Shown here one piece after another: positions 42,906-51,146 of a stretch of DNA of 64,000 nt. Made by a program: the position numbers and the translations under genes. The DNA is from Bacillus massiliglaciei. GTDB taxonomy: Bacteria > Bacillota > Bacilli > Bacillales > DSM-1321. Where the stretch lies: contig NZ_LT622360.1 of NCBI RefSeq assembly GCF_900098925.1, positions 170,384 to 234,383 of the forward strand. The letters run 5' to 3'. The notes below the pieces were generated by a model, which was not told the DNA's origin, ran no database searches, and saw nothing but the letters and a program-made list of their open reading frames with translations. Each line of letters begins with the position of its first letter. Position 1 is the stretch's first letter.

Positions 42906-44525
42906 ATGCAAAATTCAGACGTTGTGTTATACAATCTATCCAAACAAGCTAGTAAAGAAGATTACCGTTATGACAGATTGTACAGAAATCTATACAACAA
43001 AGAGTTCTATATCAAAGCCTATGCAAAGATATACAAAAATAAAGGTAGTGCAACAAAAGGAATAGATGAAGAAACGGCAGATGGTTTTGGGGATGAAAAG
43101 ATAGAATCCATTATCTCTTCATTAAAGGATGAGACATACCAACCAAAACCAGTAAGAAGAGTAAATATCCCAAAGAAAAACGGTAAAACTAGACCGCTTG
43201 GTATCCCGACCTTCACAGACAGAATTGTTCAAGAAGTTTGTAGGATGATGTTAGAAGCAATATATGAACCAACGTTCTCGGAGTTCTCTCATGGTTTTAG
43301 AGAAAAACACAGTTGTCACACGGCTCTTGTTCAAATCCGAAATACATTCACAGGGGTAAATTGGTTCATTGAAGGAGACATAAAAGGATTTTTTGATAAC
43401 ATAAACCATCATGCACTCATAAATATACTTCGTAAGAAAATAAGTGACGAACGCTTCATACGGCTCATTTGGAAATTTCTTAGAGCAGGGTATCTCGAAG
43501 ATTGGAGATATAACAAAACGTATAGTGGAACGCCACAAGGTGGAATTGTCAGTCCGATTCTAGCGAACATTTACCTTAACGAATTTGATAACTATGTTAC
43601 AAAGGAACTAAAACAAGAGTTTGACCAAGGAGAGCCAAAAAAGCGAAAGCGAAATACCGAATATCGCAAATATGATATGAGGAATCAGAGGCTCAAAAAG
43701 AAAATTGATGGGACAACTGACGGAGAAAAAAGAGAAGCCATGACACAAGAATACAAAGAGAATAAGAAGATACTGCTTAATCTCCCCTACTACGAACCCG
43801 AAAATCAAGGATATAAAAGTCTAAAGTATGTAAGGTACGCAGACGATTTCCTAATCGGAGTAAATGGAAGCAAGGAAGATTGCCAATGTATAAAAAATAT
43901 GATTGGTAAATTCTTAAGCGAAAAACTTGAACTAGAAATGTCAGAAGAAAAGACCCTTATCACACACAGTTCTAAGCCTGCAAGGTTCTTAGGATATGAC
44001 ATAATGGTTAGCCATGACCTAACAGTTACAAAGGATAAAAACAATGTTGCAAAAAGAAGTTACCGTGGTTATATCCAGTTAAGAATTCCTAAGGGAACTA
44101 TTGAAAGGGTCATCGTAGATAGAAAAATGGTCAAAGATATCGATGCGAAGCAATGGGATATGCTTCACAGACCAAGATTATTAGGTCTCTCAGACTTAGA
44201 AATTGTACAAACTTACAATGCCGAATTAAGAGGATTATACAACTACTATTCCCTAGCAGAAAATGTATCCAAGAAAATGTGGCAGTTAAAATACGTCATG
44301 GAATATAGCTGTCTTAAAACACTCGCCAACAAATACAAGTCCACAGTTGCCAAAATGAAAACAAAGTACAAACAAGGCAAATACTGGGGAGTTAAGTATC
44401 AAACGAAACATGGTGAGAAAATAGCTTTCTTCTATAAAGACGGTTTCACAAAAAGAAAAGTGAGTCACAAAAAGGATATTGATATAAAACCTAACCTTTA
44501 TGTATATCAAGGTAAAACAATTTAG
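42906..44525 (+). CDS. Group II intron reverse transcriptase/maturase (endonuclease domain split off by frameshift)
   Basis: About 539 residues: RT domain with GIPTFTDRIVQEVCRMMLEA, FIEGDIKGFFDNINHHAL, SGTPQGGIVSPILANIYLNE and the active site LKYVRYADDFLIG, then maturase domain X (LRGLYNYYSLAENVSKKMWQ; KTLANKYKSTVAKMK). The protein helps the intron RNA fold and copies it during retrohoming. The frame stops at KPNLYVYQGKTI just before the expected HNH segment, which continues in another frame. ATG 42906 follows AAAGGAG; an ATG eight codons earlier is an alternative. Splicing may still work because RT and X are intact. Confidence 0.93.
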   Translation: MQNSDVVLYNLSKQASKEDYRYDRLYRNLYNKEFYIKAYAKIYKNKGSATKGIDEETADGFGDEKIESIISSLKDETYQPKPVRRVNIPKKNGKTRPLGIPTFTDRIVQEVCRMMLEAIYEPTFSEFSHGFREKHSCHTALVQIRNTFTGVNWFIEGDIKGFFDNINHHALINILRKKISDERFIRLIWKFLRAGYLEDWRYNKTYSGTPQGGIVSPILANIYLNEFDNYVTKELKQEFDQGEPKKRKRNTEYRKYDMRNQRLKKKIDGTTDGEKREAMTQEYKENKKILLNLPYYEPENQGYKSLKYVRYADDFLIGVNGSKEDCQCIKNMIGKFLSEKLELEMSEEKTLITHSSKPARFLGYDIMVSHDLTVTKDKNNVAKRSYRGYIQLRIPKGTIERVIVDRKMVKDIDAKQWDMLHRPRLLGLSDLEIVQTYNAELRGLYNYYSLAENVSKKMWQLKYVMEYSCLKTLANKYKSTVAKMKTKYKQGKYWGVKYQTKHGEKIAFFYKDGFTKRKVSHKKDIDIKPNLYVYQGKTI

Positions 44526-44722
44526 AACAAAGACTTAGTGCAAGAGAATGTGAACTCTGTGGAGATAATTCTCCCGATACGAAGTTTGAAATTCACCATG
44601 TTAATAAGGTGAAGAACTTAAAAGGCAAAACGTATTGGGAAATGATGATGATTGCAAAACAGAGGAAAACATTAGTTGTGTGTAAGGATTGTCATAACGA
44701 AATTCATAAAACTAGAAGATAG
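44522..44722 (+). pseudogene. Detached HNH endonuclease domain of the intron protein
   Basis: The frame LEQRLSARECELCGDNSP...FEIHHVNKVKNL...VVCKDCHNEIHKTRR is the C-terminal En (HNH) domain, with CxxC...CxxC zinc ligands and both HNH histidines. It lies one base out of frame with the upstream maturase and lacks a start codon or RBS. Adding an A in ACAATTTAGAAC (about 44517-44520) would give T-N-L-E and join the two. Loss of En usually prevents second-strand cleavage and so mobility. Confidence 0.85.
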
Positions 44723-44737
44723 ATATTTGTAAGTGGA

Positions 44738-44832
44738 GAGCCGTATACTCTGAGAGGAGTACGTACGGTTCGGAGGGGAGTGTCTGGAAACCTACTGTAG
44801 AAATACAGCAAGGCGCTGGGGGCTTACCCTAC
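44738..44832 (+). ncRNA. Group II intron domains V and VI
   Basis: Domain V (44738-44771) is 34 bases: GAGCCGTA pairs with TACGGTTC, TACTCT with GGAGTA, the loop is GAGA and the bulge CG. Domain VI follows with AGTGTC/GGCGCT and inner CTGTA-gaaa-TACAG helices, an AGGG/CCCT base stem and a candidate bulged branch-point A at 44826, seven bases from the 3' end. Confidence 0.88.
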
Positions 44833-47238
44833 TATCGGTTCCGGCTGGCCGAGCCCAATCTGTTCCTCGGGAAATATTTACGCTTCAGCCATGATGGAAA
44901 GACGTCCGGACTGAGAATTGATTTAAATCAAAATTTCAGGAGCCGAAAAGAAGTGCTCGATGGAACGAATTATATCTTCCAGCAAGTAATGGGGAAAAAG
45001 GTAGGGGAAATTGACTATGATGAAGATGCACAGCTGAAAAAAGGTGCTCCATATCCGGAGGATGAACAGCACCCGATTGAACTGCATCTGATAGACGGAG
45101 CCCCAAGCGAGGAAACAGATCAGGAACAGGATGCAGCGGAGCCTGGCTTTGAAGCAGAAGGGCTGGAAAATGCCGAATTGGAAGCACGAATGATGGCAAA
45201 ATTAATTAAGAAGGCCATTCAGGAACAGCAGCTGATTTTCGATACGAAAACAAAGCAATACCGTCCGATTATGTATCGGGATATCGTAATCCTTCTTCGC
45301 TCAATGCCGTGGGCTCCCCAAATTATGGAGGAATTTAAGAAACAGGGAATTCCTGTTTATGGGAATTTATCTACCGGCTATTTCGAAGCGACTGAAGTAG
45401 CGATCATGCTTTCGCTGCTGAAGGTGATTGATAATCCGCAGCAGGATATTCCGCTTGTTGCTGTGCTTCGCTCCCCGATCGTCGGATTGAATGAGGAAGA
45501 GCTTGCTCAAATTCGGCTGATGAATAACGGAACATATTATGAGGCTTTGGCTGATTTTTATCGGATGGGCAGCACAACAGAATATCCAGGACTTTACGAA
45601 AAAGCTGCTTCCTTCTATACAAAACTCGTGAAATGGAGAAAGCTTGCCAGAAAGGAAGCATTGTCAGATTTAATTTGGCAGTTGTTCCGCGAAACGAAAT
45701 TTTATGATTTTGCGGGGGGGATGCCGGGCGGAAAACAAAGACAGGCAAATTTACGGGCTTTGTATGACCGGGCAAGACAATATGAAGAAAGCTCTTTCAG
45801 GGGCTTGTTCCGTTTCTTGCGATTCATTGAGAGAATGCAGGAACGCGGTGATGATTTGGGAGCTGCCAGAGCTCTTGGAGAACAGGAAGATGTGGTCAGA
45901 CTGATGACAATCCATTCATCAAAAGGTCTCGAGTTCCCGGTTGTCTTTATCGCAGGCTTGTCCAGGCAGTTTAACCAGATGGATTTGCGTAAATCGTATT
46001 TATTGGATAAGGACTACGGATTTGCTTCAAAATATGTCAATCCAGAACTAAGGATTACGTATCCGTCACTTCCGCAGATGGCATTTAAGAAAAAGAAACA
46101 GCTGGAAATGATTGCTGAAGAAATGCGTGTTTTATATGTCGCCTTAACAAGGGCTAAGGAGAAAATTCATTTAATTGCAAGTGTCAAGGATGCCGATAAG
46201 AGTATTCTTGAATGGTCCGCTAACGGCTCAGGCCAGGAGTGGCTCCTTGATGATTACATCCGGGCAGGAGCGAAAAGCTACCTGGACTGGATTGGTCCTT
46301 CCATCATTCGGCATAGGGACTGCCAATCCATCTCACAAATCGGCAGCGATTCAAATGCACCGGATTTTATTACGGCACATCCTTCAAGCTGGTCGGTCTC
46401 TGTTGTCCCTACTGAAGAGCTGGCCGTGGATAATCAGCAGGAACAAATGGAGGAGGAACAGCTGCTTGAAAGGGTGAAACAGTCAGAAAGGGTGGATATT
46501 TCTTCAGATTTTTCACATCAGATTGAAGAACAGCTTCATTGGGAATACAGCCATTTGGATGCATCTGTTCATCGGTCCAAACAGTCGGTTTCAGAATTAA
46601 AGAGACAGAATGAAGTAAGGGATGACCGAAGCTCCACAGAACTGCTGCGTAAATTCAAGCGGCCTATCACAAAGCGGCCGGCCTTTATGCAGGAAAAAAC
46701 GCTGACTCCTGCAGAGCGGGGAACCATTACCCACTTAGTGATGCAGCATATAGATTTTACAGCAGATGTTACGAAAGAATCTATAGAGGATCTGGTCCGG
46801 GAGTTAATTCGCCGGGAGCTGATGACAGAGGAACAAAGCCTTGCCGTTGTGCCGGAGGCCATTCTCGGGTTTTTCTTGACTCCGGTAGGCCGGCGGATGC
46901 TAAAAGCTGAAGATATCAGGAAAGAGGTGCCGTTCACCATGTCTTTCCCAGCCAGTGAGGCATATCCAGACTGGCGGAATGGTGAGGAAGAAATTCTCGT
47001 TCAGGGTGTAGTGGATTGTTTGTTCGAAGATGAAGAAGGCCTTGTTCTGATTGATTATAAAACGGACGGAATTACCGGACGTTTTGCCAATGGATTTGAA
47101 GGCGCGCGCGATATCTTGGCAGATCGCTATCGGAAACAGCTTGAACTCTATACCAGGGCAATCGAAGGTATTTTAAGAAAAAAAGTTGCTCAGCGCTATT
47201 TATTCTTTTTTGACGGGGCCCACTTGTTAGAATTGTAG
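44833..47238 (+). CDS. addA: AddA helicase-nuclease, 3' exon
   Basis: The remaining 801 codons: YRFRLAEPNLFLG (rest of the motif broken by the intron), IDLNQNFRSR, the 2B/1B region, TIHSSKGLEFPVVFIAG (helicase motif V), MRVLYVALTRAKEKIH (motif VI), an acidic linker, and the C-terminal nuclease with GVVDCLFEDEEGLVLIDYKT and YRKQLELYTRAIE. All helicase and nuclease residues are intact, so the gene shows no decay beyond the intron, which argues that it is still expressed by splicing. In B. subtilis sbcD-sbcC follow; here the gerP operon converges on addA. Confidence 0.95.
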   Translation, partial: YRFRLAEPNLFLGKYLRFSHDGKTSGLRIDLNQNFRSRKEVLDGTNYIFQQVMGKKVGEIDYDEDAQLKKGAPYPEDEQHPIELHLIDGAPSEETDQEQDAAEPGFEAEGLENAELEARMMAKLIKKAIQEQQLIFDTKTKQYRPIMYRDIVILLRSMPWAPQIMEEFKKQGIPVYGNLSTGYFEATEVAIMLSLLKVIDNPQQDIPLVAVLRSPIVGLNEEELAQIRLMNNGTYYEALADFYRMGSTTEYPGLYEKAASFYTKLVKWRKLARKEALSDLIWQLFRETKFYDFAGGMPGGKQRQANLRALYDRARQYEESSFRGLFRFLRFIERMQERGDDLGAARALGEQEDVVRLMTIHSSKGLEFPVVFIAGLSRQFNQMDLRKSYLLDKDYGFASKYVNPELRITYPSLPQMAFKKKKQLEMIAEEMRVLYVALTRAKEKIHLIASVKDADKSILEWSANGSGQEWLLDDYIRAGAKSYLDWIGPSIIRHRDCQSISQIGSDSNAPDFITAHPSSWSVSVVPTEELAVDNQQEQMEEEQLLERVKQSERVDISSDFSHQIEEQLHWEYSHLDASVHRSKQSVSELKRQNEVRDDRSSTELLRKFKRPITKRPAFMQEKTLTPAERGTITHLVMQHIDFTADVTKESIEDLVRELIRRELMTEEQSLAVVPEAILGFFLTPVGRRMLKAEDIRKEVPFTMSFPASEAYPDWRNGEEEILVQGVVDCLFEDEEGLVLIDYKTDGITGRFANGFEGARDILADRYRKQLELYTRAIEGILRKKVAQRYLFFFDGAHLLEL

Positions 47239-47313
47239 AAGGAATCTGTCATTGTCATTTTTAAAACAAGCCGTCTGCATAGAGGAACGGGGAAATCAGT
47301 TTCATTAAGGAAG

Positions 47314-47353
47314 ACCAAAAAGGATCGAGAGATGTCTCCCGATCCTTTTTGGT
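47314..47353. terminator. Bidirectional terminator between addA and gerPF
   Basis: ACCAAAAAGGATCG ... CGATCCTTTTTGGT, a 14-bp perfect stem with A and T runs inside it. Confidence 0.9.
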
Positions 47354-47375
47354 GTGTTTTTTGGACAGGTATTAG

Positions 47376-47594
47376 TCAATTGTTCGCTGTAATCGGCTGG
47401 TCAATTCCATTTACATCAAGTACATTATTGCCGTTCAGGCCATTCCCAGTGAAAATCAGGGCGCCGGTACTGAACGATCCTGATCCGGCAATCGTTTTAG
47501 TAGCGGCTTTTGGAGAAATAACCGCAGCATCTCCAAATAATAGGTTTCCATTTGCAATGGTATTGATTTGAACAGGGCCTACAATAGCTGGCAT
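47376..47594 (-). CDS. gerPF: Spore germination protein GerPF
   Basis: A 72-residue protein that begins PAIVGPVQINTIANGNLLFG and is clearly paralogous to GerPA (PAIVGIVQVINLGSSGVFHV). It has central GSGSFSTGALIF and ends GIDQPITANN. GerP proteins are needed for passage of germinants through the spore coat. Last gene of the gerPABCDEF operon; RBS AAGGAGG. A terminator shared with addA follows. Confidence 0.93.
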   Translation of the reverse strand: MPAIVGPVQINTIANGNLLFGDAAVISPKAATKTIAGSGSFSTGALIFTGNGLNGNNVLDVNGIDQPITANN

Positions 47595-47613
47595 CGTAAT
47601 CCTCCTTTTTTAG

Positions 47614-48015
47614 TCAGCGTTTTATTTCTCCGACTGGTTCATCGGGCTGATTCTCCTCAGGAATTTCCCGTATATGTTTGATGCGGGAAATCATTCGGAC
47701 ATCGCCAGCATTTCCAACTCCGACAACAGAGGATGACGAAATACCGATAATGTCCACGCTATTCACCTGGATGACTGGACTTGGGTTTTCGAAGGAGATG
47801 GATACAGGTTCATCAAGAGGCAGAAATATAGGCGGCCGGCGAAAGACAGGATAATCAAAATGCCCTTCCTGACCCAAAAATGTGCTCTCTTTCCGCTGAT
47901 CGGCTAAAGCATAAGAGACGCCATCAATATAAGACATATCTCCAATTTGTAATAAAGAACTAAAGGATAATGTTTGAACTTCAATGGATTTTACTTTGGA
48001 AAGTCTTCGAAACAT
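47614..48015 (-). CDS. gerPE: Spore germination protein GerPE
   Basis: A 133-residue protein. Conserved pieces: SIEVQTLSFSSLLQIGD and VNSVDIIGISSSSVVGVGNA, the second again a GerPA/B/D-like beta motif (SSS-V-G). The proline-rich middle (VFRRPPIFLPLDEP) and acidic end are variable. Located between gerPD and gerPF with gaps of 3 and 19 bases, consistent with one transcript. Coat permeability function inferred from the operon. Confidence 0.9.
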   Translation of the reverse strand: MFRRLSKVKSIEVQTLSFSSLLQIGDMSYIDGVSYALADQRKESTFLGQEGHFDYPVFRRPPIFLPLDEPVSISFENPSPVIQVNSVDIIGISSSSVVGVGNAGDVRMISRIKHIREIPEENQPDEPVGEIKR

Positions 48016-48018
48016 TTT

Positions 48019-48198
48019 CTAAATCTTTGGTGTCAGAGGCACTAAAGGCCCGATAATTAAAGATTCCGGCGGGGTGTCAAAAGCTGATGAGAGCTGCACG
48101 GTATGGACGTCACCGATCAGGAAAAGTCCAGAACTTGAAACACCGGTTATCTTAATGTCCCCGACACATAATTGATGATTTGTGACATGGAAATCCAT
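48019..48198 (-). CDS. gerPD: Spore germination protein GerPD
   Basis: A 59-residue protein, MDFHVTNHQLCVGDIKITGV then SSSGLFLIGDVHTVQLSS, the core motif of the family. ATG with AAAGGAG 8 bases upstream; a GTG six codons earlier contains that RBS. Lies between gerPC (14 bases) and gerPE (3 bases) in the operon. Confidence 0.92.
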   Translation of the reverse strand: MDFHVTNHQLCVGDIKITGVSSSGLFLIGDVHTVQLSSAFDTPPESLIIGPLVPLTPKI

Positions 48199-48212
48199 TA
48201 CACCATCTCCTT

Positions 48213-48806
48213 TCACGAATTTGTATGGCTGATAAATTGGGTAAGCGCCGTTTGGATATCTGTTTTTACTCTCTCAGTCACCTTTTCCCCGATTCTGTCC
48301 AATTGGGTGAGATGTCGTTCATTTGGCGGAGTTTGATCGATATAGGAGATAATTTTCTGGACCAGCTGCCGTCCGACATCTCCTTTGATCATATCCTTAT
48401 AAGCCGGGTCGATTGTAATGCGCACCTGCTTTTCTGTCTCATGAATCATCTGATCTAACTCGGACATAATCCCATCTGCGATTTCCTGAATCATCCGCTC
48501 TCTTTCAGGAAAGAGGAAAGGGCCTGGAGTGGCTTGAGAGCCGTTCTGCTGGTTTACGGCAAACTCATCTATATTATCGAGGTCACTGGGGTTTAACCCA
48601 ATATTTAATGTGCCGTCAAGGGATTCCACTTTTAATTGGTCAAATTTATATTCAATTCTGTCCACATGCACGGGCGGTCTTTTTTTCATATTCTCCATTT
48701 CTTCACTGAGGCGCTGAAGCTCATGTTCGAGTTTGATGATTCTTTGCTGCTGCATCTCCATATATTGCTGCATTTGAGTAATGTATGAATAGAAATCATA
48801 GTTCAC
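48213..48806 (-). CDS. gerPC: Spore germination protein GerPC
   Basis: A 197-residue protein and the only large GerP member. An N-terminal coiled coil (MQQQRIIKLEHELQRLSEEM) is followed by VHVDRIEYKFDQLKVESLDG and LNIGLNP, then a helical C-terminal part (YIDQTPPNERHLTQLDRIGE). GTG start 8 bases after GAGGTG. The coiled coil suggests it organises the other GerP proteins in the inner coat; that is inference. Confidence 0.92.
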   Translation of the reverse strand: MNYDFYSYITQMQQYMEMQQQRIIKLEHELQRLSEEMENMKKRPPVHVDRIEYKFDQLKVESLDGTLNIGLNPSDLDNIDEFAVNQQNGSQATPGPFLFPERERMIQEIADGIMSELDQMIHETEKQVRITIDPAYKDMIKGDVGRQLVQKIISYIDQTPPNERHLTQLDRIGEKVTERVKTDIQTALTQFISHTNS

Positions 48807-48878
48807 GAAACATTCACCTCGCTGCCCAATTTTGGTAGTAGCAATATATGCGTGAAGCTGGGCGTAGGTGAATGACTA

Positions 48879-49088
48879 TTATCCTGTCGGGGTGAATGGA
48901 GTGAAAGACACTTCATTGCCGTATTCAGGGTTTAACTCAGGCGCCGGTTCTGTAAAGCCGCCCGTATTGGACAGGATAGAATGCGGTTTAATCACTCCGG
49001 CACTGCCGATTTGAAAAACAGAAGAATTGGAAATACTTTCGATTTTTATCATATTGATATGAATGGTCTGCTGAATATTGAAATTCAT
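48879..49088 (-). CDS. gerPB: Spore germination protein GerPB
   Basis: A 69-residue protein: NIQQTIHINMIKIESISN then SSVFQIGSAGVIKPHS, and a Pro/Thr-rich end (PAPELNPEYG, FTPFTPTG). RBS GAAAGGAGACAC. 14 bases downstream of gerPA. Core motif shared with GerPA, PD, PE and PF. Confidence 0.92.
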   Translation of the reverse strand: MNFNIQQTIHINMIKIESISNSSVFQIGSAGVIKPHSILSNTGGFTEPAPELNPEYGNEVSFTPFTPTG

Positions 49089-49102
49089 TTGTGTCTCCTT
49101 TC

Positions 49103-49324
49103 CTAGACATTAAACGTGATAGGCTGATCCACAGAGTCAGAATCATTGGTATTTGTGGAATTATACCCGTTGTACAGCGAAATCGATTCACCTGTATTAA
49201 AAGACCCTGCACCTGCAAATGTTTTGGCCTGGGAATAAGGAGAGACTTTAAAAACATCGCCAACATGAAAAACACCGCTGCTTCCTAAATTAATGACTTG
49301 AACAATTCCTACAATGGCCGGCAT
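49103..49324 (-). CDS. gerPA: Spore germination protein GerPA
   Basis: A 73-residue first gene of the gerP operon: PAIVGIVQVINLGSSGVFHV, GDVFKVSPYSQAKTFAGAGS and VDQPITFNV, matching GerPF at both ends. AAGGAGG lies 8 bases before the ATG. A sigma-K-like -10 (CATACTATA) lies 33 bases upstream, as expected for mother-cell expression during coat formation. Confidence 0.95.
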   Translation of the reverse strand: MPAIVGIVQVINLGSSGVFHVGDVFKVSPYSQAKTFAGAGSFNTGESISLYNGYNSTNTNDSDSVDQPITFNV

Positions 49325-49356
49325 GTTTCTCCTCCTTTACTACATCTATTTCGTTT

Positions 49357-49365
49357 TATAGTATG
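49357..49365 (-). promoter_or_regulatory. Sigma-K-like -10 of the gerP operon
   Basis: CATACTATA on the minus strand fits CATAnnnTA, with an AC about 16 bases upstream (TTCACATG) as minimal -35. Known biology: gerP is sigma-K dependent in B. subtilis. Confidence 0.55.
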
Positions 49366-49482
49366 TCATTCACCCATTCATGTGAAAGGTTCGCCCGACA
49401 GTCAGGAAATTTATGTAAAGAATTCTATGAGTATGCTAAAATGGTGGTAATTCCAAAATTTAATAGATTGGGCGGTGCGGAA

Positions 49483-51075
49483 ATGATGAAACCATTAGTG
49501 TTAACAGATTTTCTTGATCGGGCAGCTTCGGTGTACGGAGAAAAGAAAGCGCTTATAGGAGAAGATAAAATCTTGACGTACCGGCAATTGAATGAAAGGG
49601 TAAACCAGCTGTCATACGGTTTAACCGATTTAGGCATAAAAAAAGGAGACAAAATTGCGTATCTTGCTCCCAATTCAATAGAAATGCTTGAGGGATTTTA
49701 CGGTGTATTTCAGCTTGGAGCTGTCATGGTTCCGCTTAATATCCGTCTTCGTCCAAGCGATTACCTGTTCATCCTTGATCACAGTGAATCCAAAGTGCTT
49801 TTTGTCGATCAGGAGATGTATCACTTGATTGAACCGATCAAAGACCAATTGGCAACTGTAAAACACATTATTGTCCATTATAAAGAAAGTCAAAATATTG
49901 AAATCGATTACAATAAATGGCTCGTACAGTACCCGTCCACTGTATTCCAAAGAGAACTCATCGATGAAAATGATATAGCGACGTTATTATATACGAGCGG
50001 CACAACCGGTGACCCTAAAGGGGTAATGCTGACTCACAGAAGCAATTACCTGCATGCTCTCAGCGCCATGCATCATATTAGAGTCAGTGACCGAGATGTT
50101 CTGCTGCACGTCCTTCCCATGTTCCATGTAAATGGGTGGGGATCCCCATTTTATTATACGTTAAATGGTTCGGCGCAGATTTGTTTTAGAAAGACAACAC
50201 CGGAAATCATTTTCCGGGCTTTACAAGAACATCAAGTTTCCGTTTTACATATGGCCCCCTCTGTCCTGAATTCCATTCTTCAGTATCATGAGAGACATAA
50301 ACAGGTGCTGGATCACGAGATTAGGATCGTTGTGGCTGGTTCTGCTCCGCCCCCGGCTTTCATCAGGAGAGTAGAGGAAGAACTTGGCTGGGAATTCATT
50401 CAGGTATACGGCATGACGGAGTCGGCTCCATTGTCTCTCGTCTCGTCCATTCGTTCAGAGTACCGGCATTTTTCTGACAGAGAGAAATACAATATGAAGG
50501 CGAAAGCTGGACATCAGATGGTCGGATGTGAAGTGAAAGTGGTCACAGATGAGGGAACAGAGGTCCCTAAGGATGGAAAAACGGTTGGGGAAATCATAGT
50601 CAGAAGCCATGGGGTGATGCTGGGGTACTGGAAAAATGAAGAGGCAACGATGAGGGCCATCCAAAACGGCTGGCTGCATACAGGAGATGTGGGGACAATA
50701 GATCAATATGGGAACATAGATATCGTAGACCGAAAAAAGGATATTATCATCAGCGGCGGAGAAAACATTTCGTCTATTGAGGTAGAAGGAATATTATATG
50801 ATCATCCTGATATCATGGAAGCGGCCGTCATTGCGGTTCCTCATGAAAAATGGGGTGAAACGCCTCATGCCTTCATCGTCGCGAAAGAAGGAGTCTTATT
50901 ATCTGAGCGGGATATTATTGATTTTACGAGAGAAAACCTGGCCCATTTTAAGGCGGTCACAGGTGTCAGTTTTGTAAAAGAACTACCTAAAACAGCATCA
51001 GGGAAAATTCAAAAAGTGCATTTGCGCAATGATTATTGGGAAAAAAGCGGAAAGACGGGAAGATTCGTTAATTAG
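49483..51075 (+). CDS. Long-chain acyl-CoA synthetase (ANL superfamily), second copy
   Basis: A 530-residue AMP-forming acyl-CoA ligase. Motifs: ATLLYTSGTTGDPKGVMLTH, QVYGMTESAPLSLVSS, NGWLHTGDVGTIDQYG, KDIIISGGENISSIEVEG, LPKTASGKIQKVHLR with the catalytic lysine. It is nearer to medium-chain or AlkK-type ligases (SGGENISS) than to LcfB, so the chain length is uncertain. ATG after GCGGTGCGGAA; a second ATG follows directly. The frame extends 40 codons upstream through the gerP promoter and is unlikely to be translated. No FadR palindrome seen here. Not at this site in B. subtilis. Confidence 0.9.
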   Translation: MMKPLVLTDFLDRAASVYGEKKALIGEDKILTYRQLNERVNQLSYGLTDLGIKKGDKIAYLAPNSIEMLEGFYGVFQLGAVMVPLNIRLRPSDYLFILDHSESKVLFVDQEMYHLIEPIKDQLATVKHIIVHYKESQNIEIDYNKWLVQYPSTVFQRELIDENDIATLLYTSGTTGDPKGVMLTHRSNYLHALSAMHHIRVSDRDVLLHVLPMFHVNGWGSPFYYTLNGSAQICFRKTTPEIIFRALQEHQVSVLHMAPSVLNSILQYHERHKQVLDHEIRIVVAGSAPPPAFIRRVEEELGWEFIQVYGMTESAPLSLVSSIRSEYRHFSDREKYNMKAKAGHQMVGCEVKVVTDEGTEVPKDGKTVGEIIVRSHGVMLGYWKNEEATMRAIQNGWLHTGDVGTIDQYGNIDIVDRKKDIIISGGENISSIEVEGILYDHPDIMEAAVIAVPHEKWGETPHAFIVAKEGVLLSERDIIDFTRENLAHFKAVTGVSFVKELPKTASGKIQKVHLRNDYWEKSGKTGRFVN

Positions 51076-51086
51076 CGATAAAGCGG

Positions 51087-51117
51087 CACCGGTCAAGCGT
51101 TGGCCGGTGTTTTTTAG
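51087..51117 (+). terminator. Terminator after the acyl-CoA synthetase gene
   Basis: CACCGGTCAA-gcg-TTGGCCGGTGTTTTTT, 10-bp stem with one G-T pair. Confidence 0.88.
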
Positions 51118-51146
51118 GCAGCTGCCGTGATTAGGGAGGAAAGTAT

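Larger units (their letters stand above)
42307..44832 (+). mobile_element. Group II intron (IIA-like) inserted in addA, 2526 bp
   Basis: Begins GTGCGCCC.TAAGGGTGTT, like the 5' end of Ll.LtrB-type introns, and ends CTTACCCTAC. Removal joins ATT and TAT in frame, so AddA becomes 1250 residues (B. subtilis ~1232). Domain V is intact with AGC triad, GAGA tetraloop and a 2-base bulge; domain VI places an A seven bases from the 3' end. EBS1, EBS2 and delta pairings to the exons can be read (separate entry). Domain IV carries the reverse transcriptase gene. Its A-rich coding differs from the flanking addA codons, pointing to acquisition. The intron is on the sense strand, as required for splicing. 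Confidence 0.95.

Noticed and set aside
43019-44510. Minus-strand frames within the intron
   Set aside because: Antisense shadows of the reverse transcriptase; the plus frame carries YADD and all RT blocks.
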